Below, in pieces: positions 1-9,729 of a stretch of DNA of 64,000 nt. A program made the translations under genes and the position numbers. Below the pieces are notes generated by a model. The model worked only from the letters and a program-made list of their open reading frames with translations. It was not told the origin of the DNA and searched no databases. The DNA is from Ehrlichia sp028752135. Lineage in GTDB: Bacteria > Pseudomonadota > Alphaproteobacteria > Rickettsiales > Anaplasmataceae. The stretch spans positions 372,001 to 436,000 of the forward strand of contig CP082782.1 in NCBI GenBank assembly GCA_028752135.1, written 5' to 3'. Positions within the stretch are counted from its first letter, which is position 1; every line of letters begins with the position of its first letter.

Positions 1-339
1 ATAGATGTGGTTGTTTATTGTGCAAAATAGTTGTGAAAATGTATGCTTGTTTATTATATAGCTGTTTCATAATGCTTATGATCTTTGAAATATTTTATAC
101 ATTCAAATAAATCAAGTATGTTCATGTATTTTATGGCAATTGTTCTCTAATATTTAGGATAATATCCTGTAGTTTTGTTGGTATTGTGAAATGAGCTTAA
201 AAGACATAAATAGTATTGTTAAATTTTATATTATTGTGTGTCTACAAGTGAGGAAACAAATAGTATTACATATGATTTATATGCTTGACTAATAGAGAGA
301 CTAATGATATCTCTCAAAAAGGATACACATTGATTTTTT
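1..339. other. Left-edge intergenic region
   Basis: No convincing gene. Only very short open frames occur, the longest starting near 191 and about 33 codons long without a clear ribosome binding site. The sequence is AT-rich like all other gaps in the window. It probably holds the promoter of the metallohydrolase starting at 340, but I see no clear -35/-10 pair. Confidence 0.5.
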
Positions 340-1131
340 ATGAAAGTAGTAATTCTTGGCTGTGGTTCTTCAGGTGGAGTGCCAATAGTAGGATGTGATT
401 GTAATGCTTGTAGTTCAAGTTTAAAATATAATAAGCGGATGAGATCATCAGCACTTATTGAAAGCGGTGATACAACATTACTTATTGACACTACTCCTGA
501 TTTAAGGTTTCAAGCGTTACAGAATAATTTATCGTCTGTAGATGCAGTGTTATATACTCACTTTCATTCAGATCATTGTGATGGTATTTCTGATCTTCAG
601 CCTTTTCAGCCTAAGCATGGGTTGCATAGTATTCCTGTATATAGTGATATAAACACTTTATGTGCATTAACTTCTAGTAACTCATATTTTTTCATTCCTA
701 GTGAATTTACTTCTACTTGGAAAAGATGTCGTTATTTAACAGTTAATGTTATATATTACTATAGAGAATTTACAATTGGAGATTTCCGTATATTAGCTAT
801 AAAGCAGTCACATGGTAATACTGATTCTAATGGGTTCATATTTAATGATCAGTTAGCATACTGTACGGATGTTCAATCTTTTCCAGAGAAATCTTGGCAA
901 TTTTTATACAAAAAGAAAGTCTTAATATTAGGTTGTTTAAAATATGAAGAAAGCTTTGTACACTCTCATGTAGACTTATGCTTGCATTGGATAAAAGAAC
1001 TAAAACCAGAAGTAACTATATTGACTCATATGAGTCATTATTTGGAGTATTATTCTTTAATTGATTATATAAAGAGTCGTACTGATGCTAATATAATAGT
1101 TGGCTATGATGGATTACAGTTTAACATTTAG
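340..1131 (+). CDS. MBL-fold metallohydrolase, PhnP/RNase Z-like
   Basis: A 263-residue metallo-beta-lactamase-fold hydrolase. The N-terminus has the PhnP-like signature GCGSSGGVP followed by a Cys pair (GCDCNAC), and the metal-binding motif THFHSDHCDG lies at about residues 73-82. Further metal-ligand candidates are the His in KQSHGNTD, the Asp in CTDVQS and the His in ILTHMSH near the C-terminus. PhnP family members are phosphodiesterases acting on cyclic phosphates; in Rickettsiales no phn operon is present, so the substrate here is unknown. Length matches the family. The gene stands alone with about 680 bp of apparently empty DNA downstream. I am sure of the fold, not of the reaction. Confidence 0.85.
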   Translation: MKVVILGCGSSGGVPIVGCDCNACSSSLKYNKRMRSSALIESGDTTLLIDTTPDLRFQALQNNLSSVDAVLYTHFHSDHCDGISDLQPFQPKHGLHSIPVYSDINTLCALTSSNSYFFIPSEFTSTWKRCRYLTVNVIYYYREFTIGDFRILAIKQSHGNTDSNGFIFNDQLAYCTDVQSFPEKSWQFLYKKKVLILGCLKYEESFVHSHVDLCLHWIKELKPEVTILTHMSHYLEYYSLIDYIKSRTDANIIVGYDGLQFNI

Positions 1132-1815
1132 TACTATATATTATAGAATTTAAATGTTATTTTATGAATATTAGTTACTAGTTTAGATATATGTGCATCT
1201 AATGCCTTTACTCAAATTTGTTTCTAGCAAGTTATTATTTTAGTTGTATAAATATACTGCATTTAATGATGTATATTAAATGCTTTGAATAGGGATATAG
1301 CTTTCTATTTTGCCTGTAAATATAAAATTCTATAGTCTTATATTGTGGTTGTAGCATTTTATGAACTTGTGTTTAGATTAATGTAATTGTAGCAGTGAAA
1401 GTTATAATATTGAAATATATTATTTGATAAGTAACAGTGAGTCGTCTAATAAACAGTCCTCTATAATAATTGATATTACTGAGTAAATATCAAAACTATA
1501 GTTAGTGTATTGCTGTAACAATTGTATACATTTATTGGAAAAATATACCATATTTTGTTAGGTAAAGATGTTACTGAAATAGAATTTATCAAATTATCAG
1601 TAATTTACGAATACATAAGTGGAAATTGAATCTCAAAATGTTATAGATGTAAGTTTATTAGTAAAAATATACAAGTAAGTTTTTTCTATCATTGTTAATA
1701 ATGTGTAACCAATGTGCAAATTTAAATATACATTATTGTGTTGAAATATAGATTTGTTTACAAGGGTTATAGGACTAAAAAGTTGTATTTAGTGGTATTA
1801 GTCTTTTTTAGTTGT
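1132..1815. other. Intergenic gap, no gene seen
   Basis: About 680 bp between convergent genes without a coding frame that looks real. The only structure I can point to is an imperfect inverted repeat at its right end (see the separate entry at 1774-1812). Confidence 0.5.
1774..1812 (-). terminator. Possible terminator of the pstA / glutamine synthetase-like pair
   Basis: The arms ACTAAAAAG (1774-1782) and CTTTTTTAGT (1803-1812) can pair with one bulge across a loop of about 20 nt. The hairpin begins four bases after the restored stop codon of the glutamine synthetase-like gene on the minus strand. The stem is all A-T except for its ends and there is no clean U-tail, so this is only a weak terminator candidate. 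Confidence 0.3.
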
Positions 1816-2623
1816 TTAAAGGGATACGTTATTTATATATTCTCTTATTGCTTCGTTGAGACTTAGTGGTAATTTTTCAAGTTTGTATTGTATATCTGAA
1901 GATATCCCATAGATTTTTGGTGGTGGCTGTATTTTTTTCTATTCCATAAATTATTCCTTGCAAAATTGATGTTATAGCTTGTTTGTAATTACAATCTGCT
2001 CCAGGTACTCTATGTTCTATTCTGCATTTTGTTGGATCTGTACTAGTACTTGGTATACGAAGGGAAGTGCTTCTGTTATTTCCTCCCCAGCTTACAGTTG
2101 TAGGAGTATCTATGTCGGGATGTATGTATCTTAAGTACGAATTTTCATTTGGAGCAAAAAACATCATGTGTTTCTTCATTAAAGAACATAGTCCGCCTAT
2201 ACTATGGGATAGATAATTGCTCATTTTATTATTCTGTGTGGAAAATAAGTTATTATTGTTGGAATCAAGTAAATTTATATGAACATGAAATGCACTTCCT
2301 GGCTTATCTAAGTATGGTTTTGCAGAAAAATTAATGTCTCCGTTGAAATCTTTTGCACTATCTTCTAAAATTTCTTTGATTAGATTAAGTTCAAAAATAA
2401 GATTGAAAATATTAGTAGTGTTTGATGTTTGTATTTCATATTGTGAACTACCTTGTTCTTTTGTTATGTTACAGTTGAAAGGTGATATTTTTTTCTTGAT
2501 ATTGGTAATTAATAAACTAACATACTTAGGATCTATGTTGTCAAAATAAAACTCTAATTCTATCCCTATAGATGGAATTATGTTAAGGTGACTATTAAGA
2601 TAATTTAATGTGTAGTGTAACAT
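1816..2623 (-). CDS. Glutamine synthetase-like catalytic domain protein, frameshifted
   Basis: Recognisable GS catalytic-domain motifs: GIELEFYF, SAFHVHINL (the HVH glutamate/nucleotide loop), SWGGNNRSTSLRIP and RIEHRVPGADCN. As written the frame runs from 2623 to an early stop at 1877. At 1932-1938 the coding strand reads A7; with A6 the frame continues as IEKIQPPPKIYG and ends at 1816, giving about 268 residues with a normal GS-family C-terminus (KLPLSLNEAIREYI). I chose ATG 2623 because it sits one base after the pstA stop (TAA-T-ATG), implying translational coupling; an ATG at 2674 would overlap pstA. The N-terminal beta-grasp domain of classical GS (about 100 residues) is absent, so it may be a GS-family ligase rather than a true GS. 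Confidence 0.75.
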
Positions 2624-2624
2624 A

Positions 2625-3749
2625 TTAATGAATTTTAGATAGTCGTGTTGCTTTTTTTGTGATGTATAATGCAAGTAAGTTAAGAAGCCATGTTATTATA
2701 AATAACGTTAGTCCTAACGCATATGCAGACGAAGTTTGGATACTGTTAAAATTCTGATCTCCTGTTAAGATTGTAGCAATTTGTACTGTAATAGTAGTTA
2801 CTGCATGTAATGGATTCAGGGTAAAATGTGCTGTGATTCCAGCTGCCATTAATACGATCATTGTTTCTCCGATTACTCTTGATATTGATAAAATAATCGA
2901 ACTGATGATATTTGGTAATGCATATGGAATTATTATGTTCCAAATAGTATCAGCTCTTGATGCTCCAAGTGCCATAGAACCATATCGTAGTGTTTTTGGC
3001 GTTGATCGTATAGCATTTTCTATAAGGGAGGTAATAAATGGAAGGATCATAATTCCTATGACTAACCCGGCTACTAATGCATTCTCTGATTGAGCATTAA
3101 GGTTATAATATTTTGCTACAATCCTAATTGATGGTGATAAAAATACTACAGCAAAATATCCGTATACTACAGTAGGAATACCTGCTAGTATTTCTAGAGT
3201 TGTATTCGCTACATAGCGTACTTTTTTACTTGCGTATTCACTGATGTAAATTGCAGAAAATAGTCCTAAAGGTACTGCTATTGTTATTGCAACAATGACT
3301 ATTAAAAATGTGCCGCTAAGTAATGGGAGTATACCAAATGATCCTACTGGTTTTCCATTTATAATATTTGGATCAGGTTGCCAGTCGGTTCCGAATAAAA
3401 AATTAGTAATGGGTACTTTGCTAAAGAATAATGCTGATTCATACCCTAAGCACAATACTATACATATTACAATGAGTGACAATAATCCTACAGAAGAAAA
3501 CATGATGGATTTTAATAATATAAATTCTTTGTCTATATATATTGCTATTAATATTAGAATTAATATGGTAAATGTTATAAAGATGAATATTGTATTAAAG
3601 TGCTGAATATACAATAAATAGCAGATAGTAAATGGATAAATAATATTTAAGTAAGTTATGATATGAAACTTGTCTTCAAAAGTAAGTTTTATCTTATGGT
3701 AGTTTCCTACTAATAATGCAATGGACAATAATATTGTAACTAGTATCAT
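2625..3749 (-). CDS. pstA: Phosphate ABC transporter permease PstA
   Basis: A 374-residue polytopic membrane protein. The C-terminal two thirds is a standard ABC importer permease domain: periplasmic loop with FGTDWQPDP (typical of Pst permeases), the helix GSFGILPLLSGT, and the cytoplasmic EAA-type loop ALGASRADTIWNIIIPYALP. An N-terminal extension adds about three more membrane helices. It would form the transmembrane channel of the PstSCAB phosphate importer with PstC, neither PstC nor PstB being in this window; pstS lies separately at 9730-10752, so the system is dispersed, as is usual in Anaplasmataceae. The gene is immediately followed by the glutamine synthetase-like gene on the same strand. 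Confidence 0.9.
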   Translation of the reverse strand: MILVTILLSIALLVGNYHKIKLTFEDKFHIITYLNIIYPFTICYLLYIQHFNTIFIFITFTILILILIAIYIDKEFILLKSIMFSSVGLLSLIVICIVLCLGYESALFFSKVPITNFLFGTDWQPDPNIINGKPVGSFGILPLLSGTFLIVIVAITIAVPLGLFSAIYISEYASKKVRYVANTTLEILAGIPTVVYGYFAVVFLSPSIRIVAKYYNLNAQSENALVAGLVIGIMILPFITSLIENAIRSTPKTLRYGSMALGASRADTIWNIIIPYALPNIISSIILSISRVIGETMIVLMAAGITAHFTLNPLHAVTTITVQIATILTGDQNFNSIQTSSAYALGLTLFIITWLLNLLALYITKKATRLSKIH

Positions 3750-3906
3750 GTTATTTAATAAGTAAAGTTCACAAGTTTTTTTACACGTATAGTTTAAGAC
3801 TTATATTTTACTATATAAGCTAATCTTATTTTATCACTTTTATAGTGCTTTGTAATATCAAAAGTGTACTTTTATTATGTAAGTTGTATTTTATAAAAAT
3901 TAGTAT

Positions 3907-6570
3907 ATGATGAAAGATAATTTAATTAGTAATTTGCGAAAGTTATTTATAGATTTTTTTGCAAAAAATAATCACCAAATTTTCCCATCTTCTTCGCTAT
4001 TAGTTAAAGATGATTCATCTTTGTTGTTTACTAATGCAGGTATGGTACAGTTTAAGCATATATTTACTGATACTAATAATGCAAGTGTAGATGCAGCAGT
4101 ATCAAGTCAAAAGTGCTTAAGGGTAGGTGGCAAACATAATGATTTAGAAAATGTTGGATATACAAATAGACATCATACTTTCTTTGAAATGCTTGGTAAT
4201 TTTAGTTTTGGTAGTTACTTTAAGGAACGTGCAATAGAATTAGCTTGGAATTTTATTACCAAAGAACTTTCTTTAAATAAAAACAAACTTTATTTTACAG
4301 TATATCATGATGATCAAGAAGCATTTGATCTGTGGAAAAAAATTAGTGGGTTCTCTGATAATAGAATAATCAGAATAAAAACTAGTGATAATTTTTGGAG
4401 CATGGGTAATACAGGTCCATGTGGTCCTTGTTCAGAGATTTTCTATGATTATGGTGAAGATGTGATAGGTGGGTTACCAGGTACTGCAGAAGAGGATGGT
4501 GCAAGATTTACAGAAATTTGGAACTTAGTATTTATGCAATATGATAGAAATTTAAATGGAGAACTATGTGTATTACCAAAAAAATGTATAGATACTGGTA
4601 TGGGACTTGAAAGAATTACTGCTGTAATGCAGGGAGTACATGATAATTATGATACAAATTTGTTTAAAGCTTTAATTGAAGAATCAAAAAAGCAGTCAGG
4701 TAATAATACAAATGAACTTGCACATAGGGTTATTGCAGATCATATACGTTCAGCAGCATTTTTGATAGCAGAAGGCTTGATACCAGGTAATGAAGGTAGA
4801 GATTACATTTTGCGTCGTATAATTAGAAGAGCAGCACGTTATGTGTATATGTTAAAATATGATGGAGCATTAATGTATCAAATCTTCCCTAGTTTAGTTG
4901 ATGAAAAAAGTTGTGCGTACATGGCAGACTATTATCCAGAATTAATTCAGGCAAAAGATTTGATAGTATCAATTCTGAAGATAGAAGAAGAAAATTTTAG
5001 GGATACTTTAGTAAAAGCATTGCCATTACTTGAGAAAGAATTAATGAGTTTATCTTCAGGGGATGTTTTATCAGGTGATATTGCTTTTAAATTATATGAT
5101 ACTTATGGATTTCCAGTAGATATTACGTTAGATGTTATAAGGGAAAAAGGGATCAAATTTGATGAACAGGGCTTTTATGATAACATGAGCAAGCAGAAAG
5201 AAAGATCTAAGCTTAACCATTCTATAAAATCTGTTCAGCAGTTAAAAGGGAAATTGTGGGTAGACATTAAAGAGTGTTATGGTGACACAAAATTTGTTGG
5301 ATATGAACACTATGATGCTAAGGCTAAGGTGTTATCAATAGTTCATGGAGGAGATAAGAGTATTGAAGTTGCTAATGTAGGAGATAAGGTTGGTGTATTG
5401 TTAGATATAACACCATTTTATGCTGAATCAGGGGGGCAAAAAGGAGATATTGGGGTATTAACTGTAATTGTAAGAGCAGGAAAAGAATTACTTGATGATA
5501 GTAATATTGTTGAGGTGATAGATACAAAAAAAGTGCAGGATACCCTTTATGTTCATGAGTGTGTGATTAAAAAAGGGTCTCTGATTTTAGGGGATATAAT
5601 TTTTGCAAAAGTTAATTATGAAAGAAGAAAGAATTTATGTGCTAATCATTCTGCAACACATTTGTTACATTATGTTTTAAAGTCGGAAATAGATAATAGT
5701 ATTATACAAAAAGGATCATTAGTAAGTGATGATAAGTTACGGTTTGACTTTAATTATAGTGTGGCATTGACAAAAGAACAGCTGACTTTAATTGAAGATA
5801 AGATGTATTCTTTAATAAGAAAAAATAGTCCTGTTATTACTGATATATGTGATTTAAAAGATGCTGTTGCTATGGGGGCAGTTGCATTATTTGCTGAAAA
5901 ATATGAAGATCATGGAGTAAGAGTAATTAATATAGGAGACTCTAAAGAGTTATGTTGTGGTACGCATGTTAAATATACTGGTGAAATAGGATGCTTCAAA
6001 ATAGTGTCAGAGGCTAGTATTGCTTGTGGAATACGGAGAATAGAAGCTGTTACAGGTCAGTATGCGATAGATTATTTTAGACAACAAGAAAAAATGTTAT
6101 ATTTGATTGCTGAGAGCGTTAAATCTCCTATAGATAGTATATTAATACAAATAGATAAACTTAATAGAGGGATGCAAGAACTAAAGCAAAAGTTATCAGA
6201 TACTTATTTTAATATGATTAATTTACAGGGTATTAGCACTGAAAAAATAGGAAGTATTGATTTTTTGTATAGTGATTTGAATAATGTGCCAGTTGATGTT
6301 GTAAGAAAATTTATAAATGAACGTCTTGTTGATGATATGATTATGTTATTTTCTAATATTGTAAATCATAATGTTGTATATATTATAGGGGTTGCAAATA
6401 GTTTACATAATAAAGTTAAGGCTGTAGATTTTGTAGAAATAATAGGCAGTGTAGTAAAAAGTAAAGGTGGAGGTAATGCTCAATTAGCTCAAGTCAGTGG
6501 GGAATATGTTAAAGATATAGATGTCATATCTCATATAAAAAGTAGATTAATCAGTATTTTTGATGTTTAA
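3907..6570 (+). CDS. alaS: Alanine--tRNA ligase
   Basis: An 887-residue full-length alanyl-tRNA synthetase that charges tRNA-Ala with alanine. The class II catalytic core is at the N-terminus (HHTFFEMLGNFSFG at about residue 90, TGPCGPCSEI at about 170, TGMGLERI at about 235, ADHIRSAAFLIAEG). The editing domain carries the metal-binding HSATH at about 580 and CCGTH at about 683. The C-Ala domain ends with GGGNAQLAQVSG. Two adjacent ATG codons (3907 and 3910) could start translation. It is divergent from pstA across about 155 bp, and has a 600-bp gap downstream. Confidence 0.97.
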   Translation: MMKDNLISNLRKLFIDFFAKNNHQIFPSSSLLVKDDSSLLFTNAGMVQFKHIFTDTNNASVDAAVSSQKCLRVGGKHNDLENVGYTNRHHTFFEMLGNFSFGSYFKERAIELAWNFITKELSLNKNKLYFTVYHDDQEAFDLWKKISGFSDNRIIRIKTSDNFWSMGNTGPCGPCSEIFYDYGEDVIGGLPGTAEEDGARFTEIWNLVFMQYDRNLNGELCVLPKKCIDTGMGLERITAVMQGVHDNYDTNLFKALIEESKKQSGNNTNELAHRVIADHIRSAAFLIAEGLIPGNEGRDYILRRIIRRAARYVYMLKYDGALMYQIFPSLVDEKSCAYMADYYPELIQAKDLIVSILKIEEENFRDTLVKALPLLEKELMSLSSGDVLSGDIAFKLYDTYGFPVDITLDVIREKGIKFDEQGFYDNMSKQKERSKLNHSIKSVQQLKGKLWVDIKECYGDTKFVGYEHYDAKAKVLSIVHGGDKSIEVANVGDKVGVLLDITPFYAESGGQKGDIGVLTVIVRAGKELLDDSNIVEVIDTKKVQDTLYVHECVIKKGSLILGDIIFAKVNYERRKNLCANHSATHLLHYVLKSEIDNSIIQKGSLVSDDKLRFDFNYSVALTKEQLTLIEDKMYSLIRKNSPVITDICDLKDAVAMGAVALFAEKYEDHGVRVINIGDSKELCCGTHVKYTGEIGCFKIVSEASIACGIRRIEAVTGQYAIDYFRQQEKMLYLIAESVKSPIDSILIQIDKLNRGMQELKQKLSDTYFNMINLQGISTEKIGSIDFLYSDLNNVPVDVVRKFINERLVDDMIMLFSNIVNHNVVYIIGVANSLHNKVKAVDFVEIIGSVVKSKGGGNAQLAQVSGEYVKDIDVISHIKSRLISIFDV

Positions 6571-7180
6571 GTGTATTTATATTGTAGAATATAATGTTCA
6601 GGTCTGTGAAGTAGGTTAAATGTTTTGTAAAAATAAGTAGTGTGGTGCAAGGTAAAGATGGATACAACGCTAATTTTTGAATTAATGAAATATGTTAGAA
6701 ATATAGAGCTTGTATTTTATATGAGGTAAACAATATTTTTTTGATGTTTATGGTGTATATCTGTATTGTGTAGTTTTTCCTGTTTATTACTTAATATACT
6801 CTTTATCTTTGATAAGGTAACAAATTTGTTTAAATATAAAGTTAAAGTTGTTGTAAGATTTGATGTTGAGTATATAAGGATAAAAAATCTATTTTAAATG
6901 AAAAAACAAAACTTAAGTTATAAGGTCAGGGCTAAGGAGGTACATTTTGTATCTATATAGATGTTTTAGGTAATATATAAGCTTATAAAGAGTAAATACA
7001 GTAAACCTGGGTAATATTAATGGTATGAAGATTAATTAAATGAATTTACTTTTTACAACATTAATTTTCCCAGATAACCTTTCAATAGCACAAAAGTAAA
7101 TGATAGCTGAATAATTATTCTAAGAAATTGATGTGGGCACAATTTTTAAAATCTATTTCAATATCTCTAATAGAAGAATA
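6571..7180. other. Intergenic gap between convergent alaS and sucD
   Basis: About 610 bp with no plausible gene. A 23-codon open frame begins near 6658 after an AAGGTAAAG sequence but is too short to support. I looked for a small structured RNA around 6920-6945 and found no convincing conserved core. Confidence 0.5.
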
Positions 7181-8068
7181 TTAATTCTCTACCTTGTTAT
7201 TCATAGCTTCTAACATTGTCCTTCCTATGACAGCTGGAGTTTCAGCGATGATAATACCAGCATTTTTCATGGCTTCTATTTTACTTTCTGCACTGCCTGA
7301 ACTACCTGAAGATATTGCCCCTGCATGTCCCATACGTTTTCCAGGGGGTGCAGTCTTTCCAGCAATGAAGCCTACTATAGGCTTATTAGTTCCTGATAGC
7401 TTTATAAATTCTGCGGCTTCTTCTTCTTCTGATCCTCCAATTTCTCCAATCATGATTATACCATGTGTGTCTGGATCGTTAATGAATAATTCTACACAAT
7501 CTGTGAAAGACATACCATGTATAGGATCTCCACCAATACCAATACAGGTTGATTGTCCTAATCCTACTTCTGTAGTTTGTGCTACTGCTTCGTATGTTAG
7601 TGTACCGGAACGTGATATTACACCTATGTGACCACGTTTATGTATGTACCCAGGCATAATACCAATCTTACATTCTTCTGGAGTAATAATCCCTGGACAG
7701 TTAGGTCCTATTAAAATGCTTTTTGAGTTAAGTAAAGCGCGTTTTACTTGTACCATATCTAAAATAGGTATACCTTCAGTAATGCAAATTATAAGCTCTA
7801 TCTCTGCTTCAATTGCTTCTAATATTGCATCAGCTGCATATGGGGCTGGTACGTAAATTACAGTGGCATTAGCTCCTACTTCTAATTTAGCCTGTTTGAC
7901 AGTATTAAAAATTGGTAGATTTAAATGATATGCTCCACCTTTTCCAGGGGTAACCCCACCTACCATTTTTGTTCCATAAGCAATGGCTTGTTCTGAGTGA
8001 AATGTACCATGGGCACCAGTAAATCCCTGACATATAACTTTTGTATTCCTATCTACTAAAATGGACAT
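7181..8068 (-). CDS. sucD: Succinate--CoA ligase subunit alpha
   Basis: A 295-residue alpha subunit of succinyl-CoA synthetase, the substrate-level phosphorylation step of the TCA cycle, important in a bacterium that oxidises host glutamine/proline through this pathway. The Rossmann CoA-binding domain starts at VICQGFTGAHGT. GPNCPGIITPEE and GGDPIHGMSF are typical, and the phosphohistidine lies in RMGHAGAISSG at about residue 247. It starts 7 nt after the sucC stop, so the two are co-transcribed and probably translationally coupled. Confidence 0.96.
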   Translation of the reverse strand: MSILVDRNTKVICQGFTGAHGTFHSEQAIAYGTKMVGGVTPGKGGAYHLNLPIFNTVKQAKLEVGANATVIYVPAPYAADAILEAIEAEIELIICITEGIPILDMVQVKRALLNSKSILIGPNCPGIITPEECKIGIMPGYIHKRGHIGVISRSGTLTYEAVAQTTEVGLGQSTCIGIGGDPIHGMSFTDCVELFINDPDTHGIIMIGEIGGSEEEEAAEFIKLSGTNKPIVGFIAGKTAPPGKRMGHAGAISSGSSGSAESKIEAMKNAGIIIAETPAVIGRTMLEAMNNKVEN

Positions 8069-8075
8069 GTTGCCT

Positions 8076-9236
8076 CTACTTTTTGACTATATTAACTATA
8101 TTGTATGCTGCTTCACTTAAATCGTTTGCTGTGATTATGTTTAACTTTGAATCATCAAGTAATTTCTTCCCTAACTCAAAATTTGTTCCTGATAACCTTA
8201 CAACTAATGGAACATTGATACCTATTTCTTGTATAGCAGCAATAATACCATTGGCAATGATATCGCAACGCATTATGCCGCCGAATATGTTGACTAATAT
8301 GCCATCGACTTTATCTGATAAGATAATTTTGAATGCTTCAGTAACAGTTTTTTGATTTGCTCCTCCACCAACATCTAAGAAATTTGCTGGTTCAGCTCCA
8401 TAGTATTTGATGATATCCATAGTTGCCATAGCAAGTCCTGCTCCATTGACCATACATCCAATGTTACCATCCATCTTAATATAACTTAATCCGTGTTTTG
8501 ATGCTTCTATTTCTTCTTTGATTTCTTCATCATAATCGCGTAATTCTTGAATGTCAGGATGACGGTATAATGCATTGTCATCAAAGTTTATTTTTGCATC
8601 AAGTGCAATAAACTCTCCGGATGATGTTTCAATTAAAGGATTGATTTCTATTTGATTGGCGTCAGTACTTAACATAACTTTGTATATCTTCTCTGCAATG
8701 TCAGAAATTTTTCTTGTTTGGTCTAGACTTAAATTGCTATCGAAACATAAATTACGTCCATGAAATCCCTGAAATCCAAATATTGGGTCAATGTTGCATG
8801 TAATAACTTTCTCTGGGGTACTTGATGCTACTTCTTCTATATCTACTCCACCTTCGGTTGAGAATATAATGCTTACTTGACCTTTCTTACGGTTAACAAT
8901 GGTACTTATATAATATTCTTTTTTTATATCGCATCCTTCTTCTAAGTACACTTTTCTTACTTTTTGCCCATCTTTTGAGGTTTGATGGGTTATTAAAGTT
9001 GAACCCAACATACTTTTTATAGAAGTTTTTGCTTCATCTATTGTACGGGATACTACAACCCCTCCTGCTTTTCCTCTACCACCTGCATGAATTTGAGCTT
9101 TAACAACAATTATCTTTGAACTCAACCTATTTATTGCATCGTCAGCTTCATTTAATGAATGTACTATTGCTCCTCTTGGCACATTTATGCCAAACTTGCT
9201 TAATATGTGCTTTGCTTGATATTCATGAATATTCAT
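8076..9236 (-). CDS. sucC: Succinate--CoA ligase [ADP/GDP-forming] subunit beta
   Basis: A 386-residue beta subunit with an N-terminal ATP-grasp fold (MNIHEYQAKHILSKFGI start, KAQIHAGGRGKAGGV nucleotide-binding loop, EINPLIET metal-binding segment) and a C-terminal CoA-ligase domain (DVGGGANQKTVTEAF, VNIFGGIMRCDIIA, RLSGTN). It pairs with SucD to convert succinyl-CoA to succinate with ATP or GTP formation. It is the first gene of the sucC-sucD unit and lies 84 nt downstream of rpsU on the same strand. Confidence 0.96.
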   Translation of the reverse strand: MNIHEYQAKHILSKFGINVPRGAIVHSLNEADDAINRLSSKIIVVKAQIHAGGRGKAGGVVVSRTIDEAKTSIKSMLGSTLITHQTSKDGQKVRKVYLEEGCDIKKEYYISTIVNRKKGQVSIIFSTEGGVDIEEVASSTPEKVITCNIDPIFGFQGFHGRNLCFDSNLSLDQTRKISDIAEKIYKVMLSTDANQIEINPLIETSSGEFIALDAKINFDDNALYRHPDIQELRDYDEEIKEEIEASKHGLSYIKMDGNIGCMVNGAGLAMATMDIIKYYGAEPANFLDVGGGANQKTVTEAFKIILSDKVDGILVNIFGGIMRCDIIANGIIAAIQEIGINVPLVVRLSGTNFELGKKLLDDSKLNIITANDLSEAAYNIVNIVKK

Positions 9237-9320
9237 ATAACATACCTTCCTTCTCCATGACTAAATTTAACATATAACAGAGATAATATAAAAGCTATAA
9301 CGACTAATAGCCCTGTAGCC

Positions 9321-9593
9321 TCATTCATTAGAACTGTCGCTAGATTGAGAAGGTCTTCTTATCTGAAAATGCCTAGCACTGACTTGAAACTTAGTAAATT
9401 GTGGCTCATAAGGTACTTTGTGCAATTTCTTTCTTCTTCTTTCACAGTCATCTTTTTTTCTTGCACGTTTTTCTGATGGTTTTTCATGATGAGTAATTTT
9501 CATCTGCCTAGGCTTACCCTCACGTTGTAATTTTTTTTTGAGGGTACGTATACCTTGTTCTATATCTCCATGGTAAACTATAACTTCAACCAA
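9321..9593 (-). CDS. rpsU: 30S ribosomal protein S21, with C-terminal extension
   Basis: A 90-residue S21. The conserved core (VEVIVYHGDIEQGIRTLKKK, then EGKPRQMK and a basic ERRRKK stretch) fills residues 1-56. Residues about 60-90 form an extension beyond the usual 65-71 residues, ending in a Ser-rich acidic tail (SQSSDSSNE). S21 contacts the anti-Shine-Dalgarno end of 16S rRNA in the small subunit. ATG at 9593 is preceded on the minus strand by AGGAGGAAT-like sequence (revcomp of 9595-9606), a strong ribosome binding site. Confidence 0.93.
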   Translation of the reverse strand: MVEVIVYHGDIEQGIRTLKKKLQREGKPRQMKITHHEKPSEKRARKKDDCERRRKKLHKVPYEPQFTKFQVSARHFQIRRPSQSSDSSNE

Positions 9594-9729
9594 AGAAATT
9601 CCTCCTATATAGATAAATCGAGCAGTAATGATATCAATAATAAGTTAATTATGTCAAATCCTTTTTAATAAATTATGATCATGAAATGCAATAGATATGC
9701 AAACTTTAAAATTGCATCTCAACTGTACT

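Noticed and set aside
6915..6950. AAGGTCAGGGCTAAGGAGGTAC looked at as a possible SRP RNA core
   Set aside because: The required GGAAGCAGCC-type complement and flanking helix are absent.
7194..7856. Plus-strand open frames opposite sucD
   Set aside because: Antisense to a conserved full-length SucD; no ribosome binding sites or family motifs.
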